DNA of 64,000 bases, taken from the NCBI GenBank assembly GCA_050949645.1, contig JBMNGC010000001.1, positions 1,302,001 through 1,366,000 on the forward strand, written 5' to 3'. A program made the translations under genes and the position numbers. Shown in pieces: positions 17,687 through 26,096 of this stretch. Within the stretch, counting starts at the first letter, position 1. Each line of letters begins with the position of its first letter. The notes below the pieces were generated by a model that searched no databases, was not told the DNA's origin, and saw only the letters and a program-made list of their open reading frames with translations. The stretch is from RUG369 sp050949645 (GTDB taxonomy: Bacteria; Planctomycetota; Planctomycetia; Pirellulales; Thermoguttaceae).

Positions 17687-18137
17687 CGTGTACCTTTCGC
17701 ATCTATTGTCGCAGATTTAACAACTTTGCGTCTTAAACGTTCGCTGTCGATCCTCATAACTTCCTCTGAAATGTCGCGTATTGTTTCAACATTTTTACCA
17801 CGTTCCAACGTCTGAGCTAACAATGACGTCGCGGTCGTTAATGCTATCGAGCAGTCTGATTTCCGGAGCGACGTTTCCAAAATCGGCGTCGAGACGCCAA
17901 CAAGTACTATGGGCGCCCGTCGCGCAAACCGCGATCAATTTAGGCAAATAGCGACGAGTAGAAACATAGCGGGGATTGCAAAGAACTTTGAGCGAAGCGC
18001 ATAGGTCAGAAAGAATTTGACAGCTAGCCGACAGGTGGTCGTAGCGCCGTAAGCCCGCGTATACTCGCGCGCCCTCCAACTTCGGTGGAAACTTCATGGC
18101 ATTCCTCGAAATTTGTTTCTATCCGTCGAAGAACCCA
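17687..18137. other. Region between the T-box terminator and trpB
   Basis: About 450 bases on the trpBA transcript without a recognised gene. A 100-codon minus-strand frame (17795-18097) starts at an ATG behind GAGGA and has six cysteines; a second frame (17677-17880) ends across the trpB start. Neither resembles a known family, and leucine codons such as TTG and TTA are commoner in the first than in nearby genes. They could be a small unknown protein, a decayed gene or plain leader. Confidence 0.4.
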
Positions 18138-18183
18138 TAAAAAAAGTCCCTGACAGATCAAAAAGTACATATCTGCCAAGGAC
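18138..18183 (-). terminator. Regulated terminator of the trp T-box
   Basis: The 13-bp stem described in the leader entry (with G-U pairs) followed by seven U. Its 5' arm overlaps the region that the T-box sequence must pair with in the antiterminated state. Confidence 0.9.
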
Positions 18184-18441
18184 GAATATCAGAATCCGCG
18201 GTGCCACCTTGATTTGCGGGACGAAAAGCTCGAATTGCCCGCACTCTCTACGCACGTGAAATGCGCTGAACTTTTATAACGGAGGTTCAACTCCGTCTCC
18301 CATACTCTGAAGACCCAACAATCCTCATTTCTGATTGCCCTCAGGAGTCCATTCAGTCCAATGTCTGCCGTTGCGATCACACCGTCCGCAACTCTCTCGT
18401 GGCACAGGGAAAAGACTTACTAATCTCCGTCAACGGTTTGC
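18138..18441 (-). ncRNA. Tryptophan-specific T-box riboswitch leader of trpBA
   Basis: All main T-box parts are readable on the minus strand. Stem I is GGAG-AUUAGUA-AGUC (18428-18414) pairing with GACU-GAAUGGA-CUCC (18358-18344), which puts the specifier UGG, a tryptophan codon, at 18351-18349 in the usual GAAxxxA context with AGUA opposite. The distal AGAGAG bulge and GGUGUGAU loop lie near 18398-18375. The T-box sequence AAGGTGGCACCGCGG is at 18210-18196. The terminator (18183-18138) is a 13-bp stem GTCCTTGGCAGAT/ATCTGTCAGGGAC with U7. Uncharged tRNA-Trp should favour the antiterminator and permit trpBA transcription. Confidence 0.93.
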
Positions 18442-18447
18442 CATAGC

Positions 18448-18475
18448 ATTCTAATTCCCTGTTGTGTATTGTCAA
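18448..18475 (-). promoter_or_regulatory. Sigma-70 promoter of the T-box-trpBA unit
   Basis: On the minus strand a perfect TTGACA (18475-18470) is followed after 16 bases by TAGAAT (18453-18448), about 20 bases before the first helix of T-box Stem I. The position fits a transcript that begins with the leader. Confidence 0.75.
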
Positions 18476-18511
18476 CCAGGCGTCCGAAAAATTTCTTTTT
18501 ATCGCCTCGCC

Positions 18512-19993
18512 CTATTCGACAGGCTCTTTTGTATTGCCTGTCAGGATATATGAGCCTTCTCGGTCCTGCAGGATTGATTCGCAGGGAACGCCGAGTTCGC
18601 GCGCAAGAATTTCCAGAACTCGGGGACTGCAAAAGCCTCCCTGACACCGCCCGCAACCGGGTCGACGTCGACGTTTGACGCCGTCAAGAGTACGCGCGCC
18701 GAGGGGGCGTCTGATCGAATCGACAATCTCTCCTTCAGTCACCTCTTCACAGCGGCAGATAACGCGACCGAAGCGCGGGTCTTTTGCCGCTAACGCCGCT
18801 TTTTCTTCGTCGGAAAGCTCGGAAAAATGAATCTCATGGCGATTCGGATTGAAATCGGGATTTTCCTTGAGATCAAGACCGCAATTGGCAAGGAGTTCAA
18901 CCGCGTAAACGGCAATGGCCGGCGCCGCCGTAAGACCTGGAGATTTAATGCCGGCAAGATTAACCATTCCCGCGACGTCGGGATCGATTTCAATGATGAA
19001 ATCTTTTCCGCTCGGTATGGAGCGAAGACCGGCAAAGTTGCGAATCGTATCGCGAAAGTCTACTTTGTCGCATAGATATTTAGACGTCTTGCGAACAAAG
19101 TCGAGTCCTTCCTTCGTGGTTGAAACGTCTTCCTTATCTTCGTCGTCTTCGGCATTGGGGCCCACAAGTAGGTTGTGGTGAACCGTCGGCGCGATCAGAA
19201 CGCCCTTTCCAAGCTTAGACGGACACATAAAGATCGTCCTATCGACAAGCTTGCCCTGGCGTTTATCAAGAATATAATACTCGCCCTTACGCGGAGTCAC
19301 GTTGAATCGTTTTTTACCGATAAGTTGCTGGACGAAATCGGAATAGATTCCGGCGGCGTTGACAATAAATCGCGCGTCGACCGAGTTTCCATTAGCGAAA
19401 GTTACACGAAAAACGCCGTCCTTGGACTTGTCGTCGAGCGGAGCGCCGTCTTTTGCAAGCTTTTCGATCTTGACGACTTCTGAATTCAACAAGACTTCGC
19501 CGCCATTAACGAGGCCGTTCTCAGCAAGCGCCGTCGTGATTTCGTAGGAGCCGACGATACCGCCCATAGGCGCGTGGAGCGCGCCTACGATCGATTCATT
19601 GAGGTTCGGTTCAAGCTTGCGAACCGCCTCTGCGTCAACGATCTCAAGTTTTTCGACTCCGTTGGCCGTTCCGTTTCGATACAAATGCTGGAGTTGCGGC
19701 AATTCTTCGTTCGTAAGCGCGACAACAAGAGAACCGTTTTGTCGGAACGGAACAGAAAGCTCCGCGCAAAGCTTCGGAAACATTTTGTTGCCTTCGACGT
19801 TGAAGCGCGCCATAAGAGAACCGGTCGGAGGGTCGTAGCCCGCATGAACGATAGCGGAGTTCGCTCTGGATGAGCCAAGGGAGACGTCGTTCTCCTTCTC
19901 GATCAGAACGGTCGAGAGTCGATACTTTCCCAATTCCCTGAAGAGCGCCGCGCCAATGACGCCCGCGCCGATAATAGCAACGTCGTAAATCAT
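18512..19993 (-). CDS. NAD(P)/FAD-dependent oxidoreductase with C-terminal [2Fe-2S] domain (GlpA / L-2-hydroxyglutarate oxidase type)
   Basis: A 493-residue flavoprotein from ATG 19993; an in-frame upstream stretch to 20104 lacks the family start. The FAD motif IYDVAIIGAGVIGAALFRELG is at the N-terminus, FIVNAAGIYSD and LAGIKSPGLTAAPAIA are typical of the DAO fold, and the C-terminus has ICRCEEVTEGEI and RPGCGRCQGGFCSPRVLEIL, a BFD-like [2Fe-2S] cluster domain. This architecture is that of anaerobic glycerol-3-phosphate dehydrogenases in Clostridia and Mycoplasma-type GlpO relatives. Substrate, glycerol-3-phosphate or a 2-hydroxyacid, is open. No glpB, glpC or glpK is adjacent. Confidence 0.85.
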   Translation of the reverse strand: MIYDVAIIGAGVIGAALFRELGKYRLSTVLIEKENDVSLGSSRANSAIVHAGYDPPTGSLMARFNVEGNKMFPKLCAELSVPFRQNGSLVVALTNEELPQLQHLYRNGTANGVEKLEIVDAEAVRKLEPNLNESIVGALHAPMGGIVGSYEITTALAENGLVNGGEVLLNSEVVKIEKLAKDGAPLDDKSKDGVFRVTFANGNSVDARFIVNAAGIYSDFVQQLIGKKRFNVTPRKGEYYILDKRQGKLVDRTIFMCPSKLGKGVLIAPTVHHNLLVGPNAEDDEDKEDVSTTKEGLDFVRKTSKYLCDKVDFRDTIRNFAGLRSIPSGKDFIIEIDPDVAGMVNLAGIKSPGLTAAPAIAVYAVELLANCGLDLKENPDFNPNRHEIHFSELSDEEKAALAAKDPRFGRVICRCEEVTEGEIVDSIRRPLGARTLDGVKRRRRPGCGRCQGGFCSPRVLEILARELGVPCESILQDREGSYILTGNTKEPVE

Positions 19994-20164
19994 AATTTTT
20001 TGACTTTCTCCAACAAGTGATAAGCCGTAACTCTCGGCGCATAAGCGCCTGCGGCGCAACCCGCAGAGACGCTTGCTCCGAGTATAAGGAAGAGAATAGT
20101 TCAAACAACCGATTCGTTAGAAATTATTCTTTAAAAAGAAGCTGAACCTCCAACGCCGAGCGGT

Positions 20165-22342
20165 TTATCGTCTAGAGCGCCAAGCGCGAGCTTTCGCCTT
20201 CATGCGATCGGAACTAAGTCCCATCTTTTCAATCGGAAGGGACTTAAACCCCTGACGCGCAGGCTCAGAATCCTCTTTAAGTCGGTAATCTCCGCGAGCC
20301 GCGTCGACAAAGAATCCTTCGTCCTTTTCTGCGACAAAGTTGTTCTCCATTGTCAAATATGGACGCGCCTCCCTCTGGACAGTCTCTCCCTGCCACTGGC
20401 CTTCCTTGTTGACGTCCCAGAACCCTCCAACGCACACGTTGCCCGTGACTTCGCAACCGACAGGATAGAACGAGAGATTCTCATCGTCGAGAATCGACGC
20501 GAGCTCTGGATAACGCGACAAATAAGGTTCTTCCTTATACTTGATCCCGCTGATCGTTCCCTTCTCTTTCGCCTCCTTAATCCATCCGTCAACGTGATCC
20601 TTCGCCCACCCTGCTCCCCTCGCGTCGATATGCAGCGCCGGGTTGCAGTTCACGAAAAGATTTCCATCGATCTTACAGTTACGACCTCCGCCAATAAACG
20701 CGGCGCGAGTCACGTTGACAAAGAGATTGTCGACGATATCTGCGGACGAAAACATATCGTCAAGATAGATTCCTACGCACCCGTTCTTTCGGAACCCCTG
20801 GATATCATGCAGGTAGTTACAACGAAGAACGTTGCCGCGCATTGTCCAGTTGCGACCAGTATAGATGGCGCCCGCGTCGTTTGATTCAGTACAGACGTTG
20901 GCGATTTCATTGAATTCAATCGTATTCTCGTTCCCGCCGAATCCCATGCCCATATGCGGCGCGTTTTCGATCAGATTATGGGCCGCGTAATTACCGACTC
21001 CGTTGATCGTGACGCCAGGTTGATAAACGCGCTCTACGAGGGCATAATCGTGGACGTAATTGTCGATAACTTTGTTCCCGCTAGCTTCAAGCGTAGCGCG
21101 GTCGCCGCCACTAATTCTGATCCCTCCTCGACTGAGATACCACAACTCGCACTGCCGAACCAGAATATTACGTCCGCTCAAGGCGATTCCGCTGCCGCTT
21201 ACGTCGAATATGTCGCACTTCTGAACCGTCACGTTGTCGAGCCCTGAACCGCAGATTGCGTCGCCACGCGAGCCGAGCGCCTTGAACCCCGACCATATCA
21301 GATTCGATACATTTTTGAATTCAACGACATGCGACGTTCTCGTCAAAAGAAAATCGCCGTCCTTCCACTCCGTGTTTGTAGGATAAAAATAAAGCTTTTG
21401 CGCGTCGAAATCGATGTAATATTCGCCCGGTTCGTCGAGTTCGCAAAGCGCGTTAAAGACATAAAACCACTGGCCGACGCGATATCCGTAAGAATGGTAT
21501 GGAGGCTCGAGGACAATAGTTTTCGTATCGGCGTCAATCGAGGCAACGCGATGTTTCTGTTCAGCCCAATCCCAGAACCAGTATCCGCGAACCCAGAGTT
21601 CTTTTTCACCGATACATTTCAGGAGTCTCTCATCGTCGAATATTAACTTTCCTTCGGCGATTCCCTTGGTTCCGCGAATATCGACTTCATGCGTATTGTC
21701 CTTCGAAAGTCCGACAATCTTGACGAATCCGTCGTTGGGATACCGCGCGATCCTTGTCGGTTCTCCCTGAAAGAAAAACTCCGGCGGATTCGCAGGAGAG
21801 CCGAGATCTCCGAAATTTTGATCGGCGAGATCGATAACGCACAGGTTATCGCGTACGTCGGGATTAATGGCGTCAGGCGCCTCAGATTCAGTCAATGGTC
21901 TAGCGCCCTTTAGAAATCGTCCTGCCGATAACGCGACGGAGGCTTTCTCTTTCGCACGCCAAATCACAGGACGGTCGGGAGAAGCGCCGCCGTCGTCCGA
22001 CGTGAGCTCCAGAGTGTCGTCAAGCTCGTAGACGCCTTCGCCTACCTCGACGATGATTGGTCCGTAATCAGGGTTCGCTTTCTTAAACTCACGAACGGCG
22101 TCCCGCGCGCGTTGCAACGTTAAAAAAGGCCCGTCCGTCCGTGTACCGTTCGGAGTCTCAATAGTCCCTGACCATTCGTCGGAACCATTGACGGCGATGT
22201 AAAAATTTGGAGAAACCGACTCCAAGTCCATCCCGTTTAAAGCGACGCCGCTCCAGGCAGTCGCAACCAAGAAAATCAAAATAACACGTCGCAATTCGCT
22301 ACTTATCTTTGTAACCCGGACGGTAAATTTGGAAGCAAGCAT
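20165..22342 (-). CDS. Secreted right-handed parallel beta-helix protein
   Basis: A 725-residue exported protein. An N-terminal hydrophobic stretch, RVILIFLVATAWSGVAL, serves as signal peptide. It is followed by FYIAVNGSDEWSGT and the PFLTLQRARDAVRE segment common to exported pectate-lyase-like proteins, then a long series of short beta-strand/turn repeats with many Asn and Gly (for example NVTVQKCDIFDVSGSGIAL, NTIEFNEIANV, NCKIDGNLFVN) from about residue 330 to 590. Such helices occur in polysaccharide lyases and in glycosidases acting on pectin, carrageenan or host glycans. The catalytic residues cannot be identified by eye. It is transcribed alone. Confidence 0.83.
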   Translation of the reverse strand: MLASKFTVRVTKISSELRRVILIFLVATAWSGVALNGMDLESVSPNFYIAVNGSDEWSGTIETPNGTRTDGPFLTLQRARDAVREFKKANPDYGPIIVEVGEGVYELDDTLELTSDDGGASPDRPVIWRAKEKASVALSAGRFLKGARPLTESEAPDAINPDVRDNLCVIDLADQNFGDLGSPANPPEFFFQGEPTRIARYPNDGFVKIVGLSKDNTHEVDIRGTKGIAEGKLIFDDERLLKCIGEKELWVRGYWFWDWAEQKHRVASIDADTKTIVLEPPYHSYGYRVGQWFYVFNALCELDEPGEYYIDFDAQKLYFYPTNTEWKDGDFLLTRTSHVVEFKNVSNLIWSGFKALGSRGDAICGSGLDNVTVQKCDIFDVSGSGIALSGRNILVRQCELWYLSRGGIRISGGDRATLEASGNKVIDNYVHDYALVERVYQPGVTINGVGNYAAHNLIENAPHMGMGFGGNENTIEFNEIANVCTESNDAGAIYTGRNWTMRGNVLRCNYLHDIQGFRKNGCVGIYLDDMFSSADIVDNLFVNVTRAAFIGGGRNCKIDGNLFVNCNPALHIDARGAGWAKDHVDGWIKEAKEKGTISGIKYKEEPYLSRYPELASILDDENLSFYPVGCEVTGNVCVGGFWDVNKEGQWQGETVQREARPYLTMENNFVAEKDEGFFVDAARGDYRLKEDSEPARQGFKSLPIEKMGLSSDRMKAKARAWRSRR

Positions 22343-22511
22343 GTTGAAACCGTCGCCTTTCTCAACGACGTTTGCAAAACGCCGTCGCTTATGTTTTCCA
22401 AGAAGAGAAAAGGCGCCGCCCCAAGTTTTTTGTAAGCAAACGCCTTCATGGGGACCTCTCTGAAATTATACTCGCACGGTAAGCAAAATAACAGTCGGGA
22501 GCCAACAGAAT

Positions 22512-22540
22512 AAAAAAGGCGTCCAATGAGATGGACGCCG
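22512..22540 (-). terminator. Intrinsic terminator of the kinase gene
   Basis: On the minus strand GGCGTCC and GGACGCC form a stem around an eight-base loop, followed by TTTTTT, 30 bases past the kinase stop codon. Confidence 0.82.
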
Positions 22541-22571
22541 TAGTTCTTATTTCAAATATCTGAGAATGGAA

Positions 22572-23441
22572 TCAAACGATTTTATCCCCTTCCTTCGGAG
22601 TCCTCGTAAAGATTTGAATCGAACGGAAAGCTCGGACAATATCGCGAGCAGACCCAGGTCTGTCTTCGGCTTTTTTCGCCATCATCTGCGAAAGGAGAAC
22701 GGAGAACTCCTCCGTAATGTTCTTATTACGAATGCGAACCATGGGAACGGCGCTGGAGACGTGCTTCTGTAAGAGATCGTTCATAGAGGCGCCCGTAAAT
22801 GCAGGGCGACCGGCAAGGAGTTCAAAAATCGAGCAGCCGAGACTATAAATATCAGCGCGACCATCGAGAGGCAGCCCCAGGATCTGTTCGGGAGACATAT
22901 AGCTCGGCGTACCTTGCGGAGTAGACTTGATCTTGAAAAGTTTCGCCAACGGGTTCGCCTTAATCGGTTTACAAAGAGCGAAGTCGATGAGCTTAACGCC
23001 CTTGTCGCGCGCGAAAAGGAAATTATCTGGCTTCACGTCGCGATGAATCCACCCAGCTTCATGCAGAACGGCGACGGCCTCAACCATCTGGGGAATCATC
23101 TCCTGTAAGTCAACGCAGTAGGTCTCATAGCCCTTATAAAGATGCTGCTTGATGTTCGACGCAGCGTACCACTCCATTGCGATGTAAGGCGATTTACCGT
23201 GCCATCCAAAGTCAAATATATCGATAATGCGTTCGTTCTCAAGCTTGGAACCGACGGAATATTCCCACTTGAGCATTTGAACTTGCTTGCGGTCGCGGCT
23301 CGCGCTCTGAAAAAGCGTCTTAAGACCAACGTATCGACGATTCCGGTCGTCGTAAGCCTGCCAGGTTCGACTCGTCTGACCTGTATAGACAACATTCAAC
23401 AGGCGATAAGGACCGATATGCATTACTTGAGCGGAACCCAT
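22572..23441 (-). CDS. Soluble Ser/Thr protein kinase with DFA in place of DFG
   Basis: A 289-residue single-domain kinase with no membrane segment. The ATP-site lysine is in YVGLKTLF, the catalytic loop is HRDVKPDNFL, the activation segment runs from LIDFAL to TPSYMSPEQILG, and DGRADIYSLGCSIFELLAG gives the F helix. Two features are odd: the glycine-rich loop is degenerate (VVYTGQTSRTWQAYD) and the DFG motif reads DFA. The metal-binding Asp is retained, so activity is possible but may differ. AGGGAGATTC lies before the ATG. It is transcribed alone; planctomycetes typically encode many such kinases. The FHA protein at 12.9 kb is a possible reader. Confidence 0.9.
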   Translation of the reverse strand: MGSAQVMHIGPYRLLNVVYTGQTSRTWQAYDDRNRRYVGLKTLFQSASRDRKQVQMLKWEYSVGSKLENERIIDIFDFGWHGKSPYIAMEWYAASNIKQHLYKGYETYCVDLQEMIPQMVEAVAVLHEAGWIHRDVKPDNFLFARDKGVKLIDFALCKPIKANPLAKLFKIKSTPQGTPSYMSPEQILGLPLDGRADIYSLGCSIFELLAGRPAFTGASMNDLLQKHVSSAVPMVRIRNKNITEEFSVLLSQMMAKKAEDRPGSARDIVRAFRSIQIFTRTPKEGDKIV

Positions 23442-23535
23442 GAATCTCCCTTTCCACTATCGCTAGCGCGCCAGGCGCCGGCAAAGTGAACGAATGCGCT
23501 CGCGGCAGGTTGCGCGACATTCTTTGTCGTACATG

Positions 23536-24777
23536 TCAGTCATTGAAACGACCGGCGGCAACGCACGCGTTGTGCCCGCCAAATCCAAAGCTACTTGACA
23601 CAATATAATCAATCTTGCGCTCTTTTGCAACAAGAGGGGTGAAATCAAGATCGCAAAGAGGGTCAGGGTTTTCAAGATTAAGGGTCGGCGGGATCACGTT
23701 GTCGCGAATCGAAAGGAGTGAGAAGATGAGTTCAACCCCGCCGCTTCCGCCAAGGAGGTGTCCAATTGAGCTTTTGGTACTAGAGATCGAAACCTTTTTT
23801 GCGTAATCGCCAAATGCGCGCTTGATCGCGCCTACCTCGGCAATATCGCCGAGATGAGTCGCTGTGCCGTGCGCGTTAATATAGTCCACCTGTTCAGGAT
23901 TGAGCTGCGCTGAACGCAACGCGGATGAAAGCGCAACGCCGGCGTAAATGCCTCCTGAGTCAGGCTGCGTTATGTGGGACGCGTCTGTCGAAACGCCGTA
24001 ACCGAGGAATTCGCCATAGATCTTGGCGCCGCGCTTTTTCGCATGTTCAAGCTCCTCAAAGACGAGGACTCCGGCTCCTTCGCCCAAAACGAAACCGTCG
24101 CGATCTGCGTCGAAGGGACGGCTCGCTTTCTCCGGCTCGTCGTTTCGTTCCGAAAGCGCGCGCATCGCGCCAAAGCCCGCAAAACCGAGCTTCGAGACGG
24201 CAGATTCTGTCCCGCCCGTGAGCGCGACGTCGACGTCGCCGGCGCTAATGAGTCGGTACGCCTCGATCATCGCGTTGTTGGCGCTCGCGCAGGCAGTCGC
24301 GACTCCGTAAGAAATGCCGTGGATATCATAATGGATGGCAAGATGACTGCTAGCCGCGTTGAGCATGATCTTTGGAATCGTAAAGGGCGAAACGCGCGAC
24401 GGTCCCTTCTTAGTAAGTCTTTCGTCCTGTCGCTCAATTTCGCCTAGACCGCCGACTCCGCATCCGACAATAGAGGCGCAACGGAACGTATCTTCCTTGG
24501 CAAAATCAATTCCCGCATCTTCGACGGCTTTAACGCCTGCAACGTAGGAAAATAGCGCAAAACGGTCGATTCTTTTAGCGTCCTTGGGATCGACAATCGG
24601 AAGAGGCGAGAAATCGTGGCATTGAGCGGCTATCTTGGTGCGAAAATCATCGCGCTCGAGGTTCGTGACAGGCGTTACGCCGCTTTCGCCGTCAACGAGC
24701 CTTTTCCAAACGCTTTCCAGCTCGCAACCTAACGGCGTTACGAGTCCCATGCCTGTTATTACAACGCGCTTCTTCAT
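23536..24777 (-). CDS. fabF: 3-oxoacyl-[acyl-carrier-protein] synthase II
   Basis: A 413-residue condensing enzyme of type II fatty acid synthesis. It extends acyl-ACP with malonyl-ACP. The Cys-His-His triad is present: Cys in GVATACASANNAM, His in NAHGTATHLGD and His in SSIGHLLGGSGG. The protein opens with KKRVVITGMGLVTPLG and ends with SFGFGGHNACV, both typical. I start at ATG 24777, which gives that canonical opening; an upstream in-frame start adds 11 residues. It closes the run fabD-fabG-acpP-fabF. Confidence 0.95.
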   Translation of the reverse strand: MKKRVVITGMGLVTPLGCELESVWKRLVDGESGVTPVTNLERDDFRTKIAAQCHDFSPLPIVDPKDAKRIDRFALFSYVAGVKAVEDAGIDFAKEDTFRCASIVGCGVGGLGEIERQDERLTKKGPSRVSPFTIPKIMLNAASSHLAIHYDIHGISYGVATACASANNAMIEAYRLISAGDVDVALTGGTESAVSKLGFAGFGAMRALSERNDEPEKASRPFDADRDGFVLGEGAGVLVFEELEHAKKRGAKIYGEFLGYGVSTDASHITQPDSGGIYAGVALSSALRSAQLNPEQVDYINAHGTATHLGDIAEVGAIKRAFGDYAKKVSISSTKSSIGHLLGGSGGVELIFSLLSIRDNVIPPTLNLENPDPLCDLDFTPLVAKERKIDYIVSSSFGFGGHNACVAAGRFND

Positions 24778-24921
24778 AGAATGCCCAACTGCATTGACCC
24801 AAGAAAACAAGGTGGGGATGAAAAATCAAAGAAACTTTCTCCAGAACAAACAAAGCTGTCGTTGATTCTGGAGAAAGAGTTTAAATAGCGAACAATTGAC
24901 TTAATTGTTCGAAAACGCCTG

Positions 24922-25179
24922 TCACTCGTTGCCTTCGAGAGCTTTGCAAATCTGATCGACAACGTCGTTGACAGTTGAAATATCGCCAACCTTGTCTTCA
25001 GCGATATCGATGTCAAAGCCTTCCTCGAACCCGATCATCAGTTCGGCGAGGTCAAGGGAGTCCGCGCCGAGGTCGTTCGTGATGTCGCTCGAAAGCTTGA
25101 TCTGATCCTTCTCGCGAGAAAGCTGTTCGGCGATGATGTCGATGACCTTCTCTTCAATTTCTTTTCTATTAACAGCCAT
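24922..25179 (-). CDS. acpP: Acyl carrier protein
   Basis: An 85-residue acidic helical protein. The phosphopantetheine attachment serine is in DLGADSLDLAELMIGFEE (about residue 42), where DSL is the universal motif. It carries growing acyl chains for the Fab enzymes encoded around it. AAAGGG precedes the ATG. The order fabG-acpP-fabF is the standard one. Gaps of 117 and 144 bases flank it, wider than in most such operons, so acpP may have an additional promoter for its high demand. Confidence 0.95.
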   Translation of the reverse strand: MAVNRKEIEEKVIDIIAEQLSREKDQIKLSSDITNDLGADSLDLAELMIGFEEGFDIDIAEDKVGDISTVNDVVDQICKALEGNE

Positions 25180-25296
25180 GATGAGCCCTTTCGTAAAAGT
25201 CTTTTACGCGTCGAAAATCATCGACGCAGTTATAAGCGTGGTGGGTGAAACTTCTTATCGTCGACAGAACGGAAATCGTTGCCCTGTCTAACAATA

Positions 25297-26046
25297 TCAC
25301 ATAATCAGACCGCCGTCGACCGTCAGAACCTGACCGGTAACGTATGATGAATCAGGACTTGCAAAGAAGAGTACCGCGTTCGCAATGTCCTCGGGAAGAC
25401 CAATGCGACCAACGGGAATGCGATCCTTAATGGTCTGAATATAGATAGGCTCGAGGACCCTCGTCATATCCGTATCGACAAAACCGGGGCAAATTGCGTT
25501 TGCCGTGATGTTACGGTTGCCAAGTTCCTTCGAAATCGTTCGTGTAAAACCAATAACGCCTGCCTTGGAAGCAGAGTAATTAGCTTGACCTTTATTTCCG
25601 ACGAGACCACTGATGCTGGAGATGTTGATAATGCGTCCCCACTTGCTCCTGCGCATCGATTCAACAAACGCGCGAGTCATGAGAAACGTCCCCGTAAGAT
25701 TTATGTCAATGACGTCGTTCCATTGCTCGTCGGTAATGCGACGCATGAGCATATCGCGAGTCACGCCCGCGTTATTGACAAGGATACCAATCTTCTCGTA
25801 ATCGGAGAGAATCTGCTTAGAGGTCTCAGTAACGGCGTCAGAATCCGCAACGTTGCAGATATAAGCTTTCGCGTCGCCGCCTTCAGCGACGATCTCGGCG
25901 ACCGACGCGTTCAGTTTTTCTTCGTTAGTTCCAATACAGGCGACTTTTGCGCCAGCCGCCGCCAACGCCTTTGCAATACCCAAACCGATGCCGCGAGTCG
26001 CTCCGGTTACAACGGCGTTTTTGCCGGTAAGATCTACTTTAATCAT
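25297..26046 (-). CDS. fabG: 3-oxoacyl-[acyl-carrier-protein] reductase
   Basis: A 249-residue short-chain dehydrogenase reducing 3-oxoacyl-ACP with NADPH. It has the TGATRGIGLGIAKAL nucleotide motif, VNNAGVTRD, the active-site Ser in NISSISGLVGNKGQ and the YSASK Tyr/Lys pair, plus the C-terminal SSYVTGQVLTVDGG. The position between fabD and acpP makes the FabG assignment firmer than for an isolated SDR. Confidence 0.94.
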   Translation of the reverse strand: MIKVDLTGKNAVVTGATRGIGLGIAKALAAAGAKVACIGTNEEKLNASVAEIVAEGGDAKAYICNVADSDAVTETSKQILSDYEKIGILVNNAGVTRDMLMRRITDEQWNDVIDINLTGTFLMTRAFVESMRRSKWGRIINISSISGLVGNKGQANYSASKAGVIGFTRTISKELGNRNITANAICPGFVDTDMTRVLEPIYIQTIKDRIPVGRIGLPEDIANAVLFFASPDSSYVTGQVLTVDGGLIM

Positions 26047-26096
26047 TTCATGCTCGTTCTATTGGGTGATATTTAAAAACGAACGTCGAGCTGGAA

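Noticed and set aside
18300..18302. UGG in AUGGGAGA as the T-box specifier
   Set aside because: It lies 3' of Stem I; the UGG at 18351-18349 fits the GAAxxxA specifier loop with AGUA opposite and flanking GGAG/CUCC helix.
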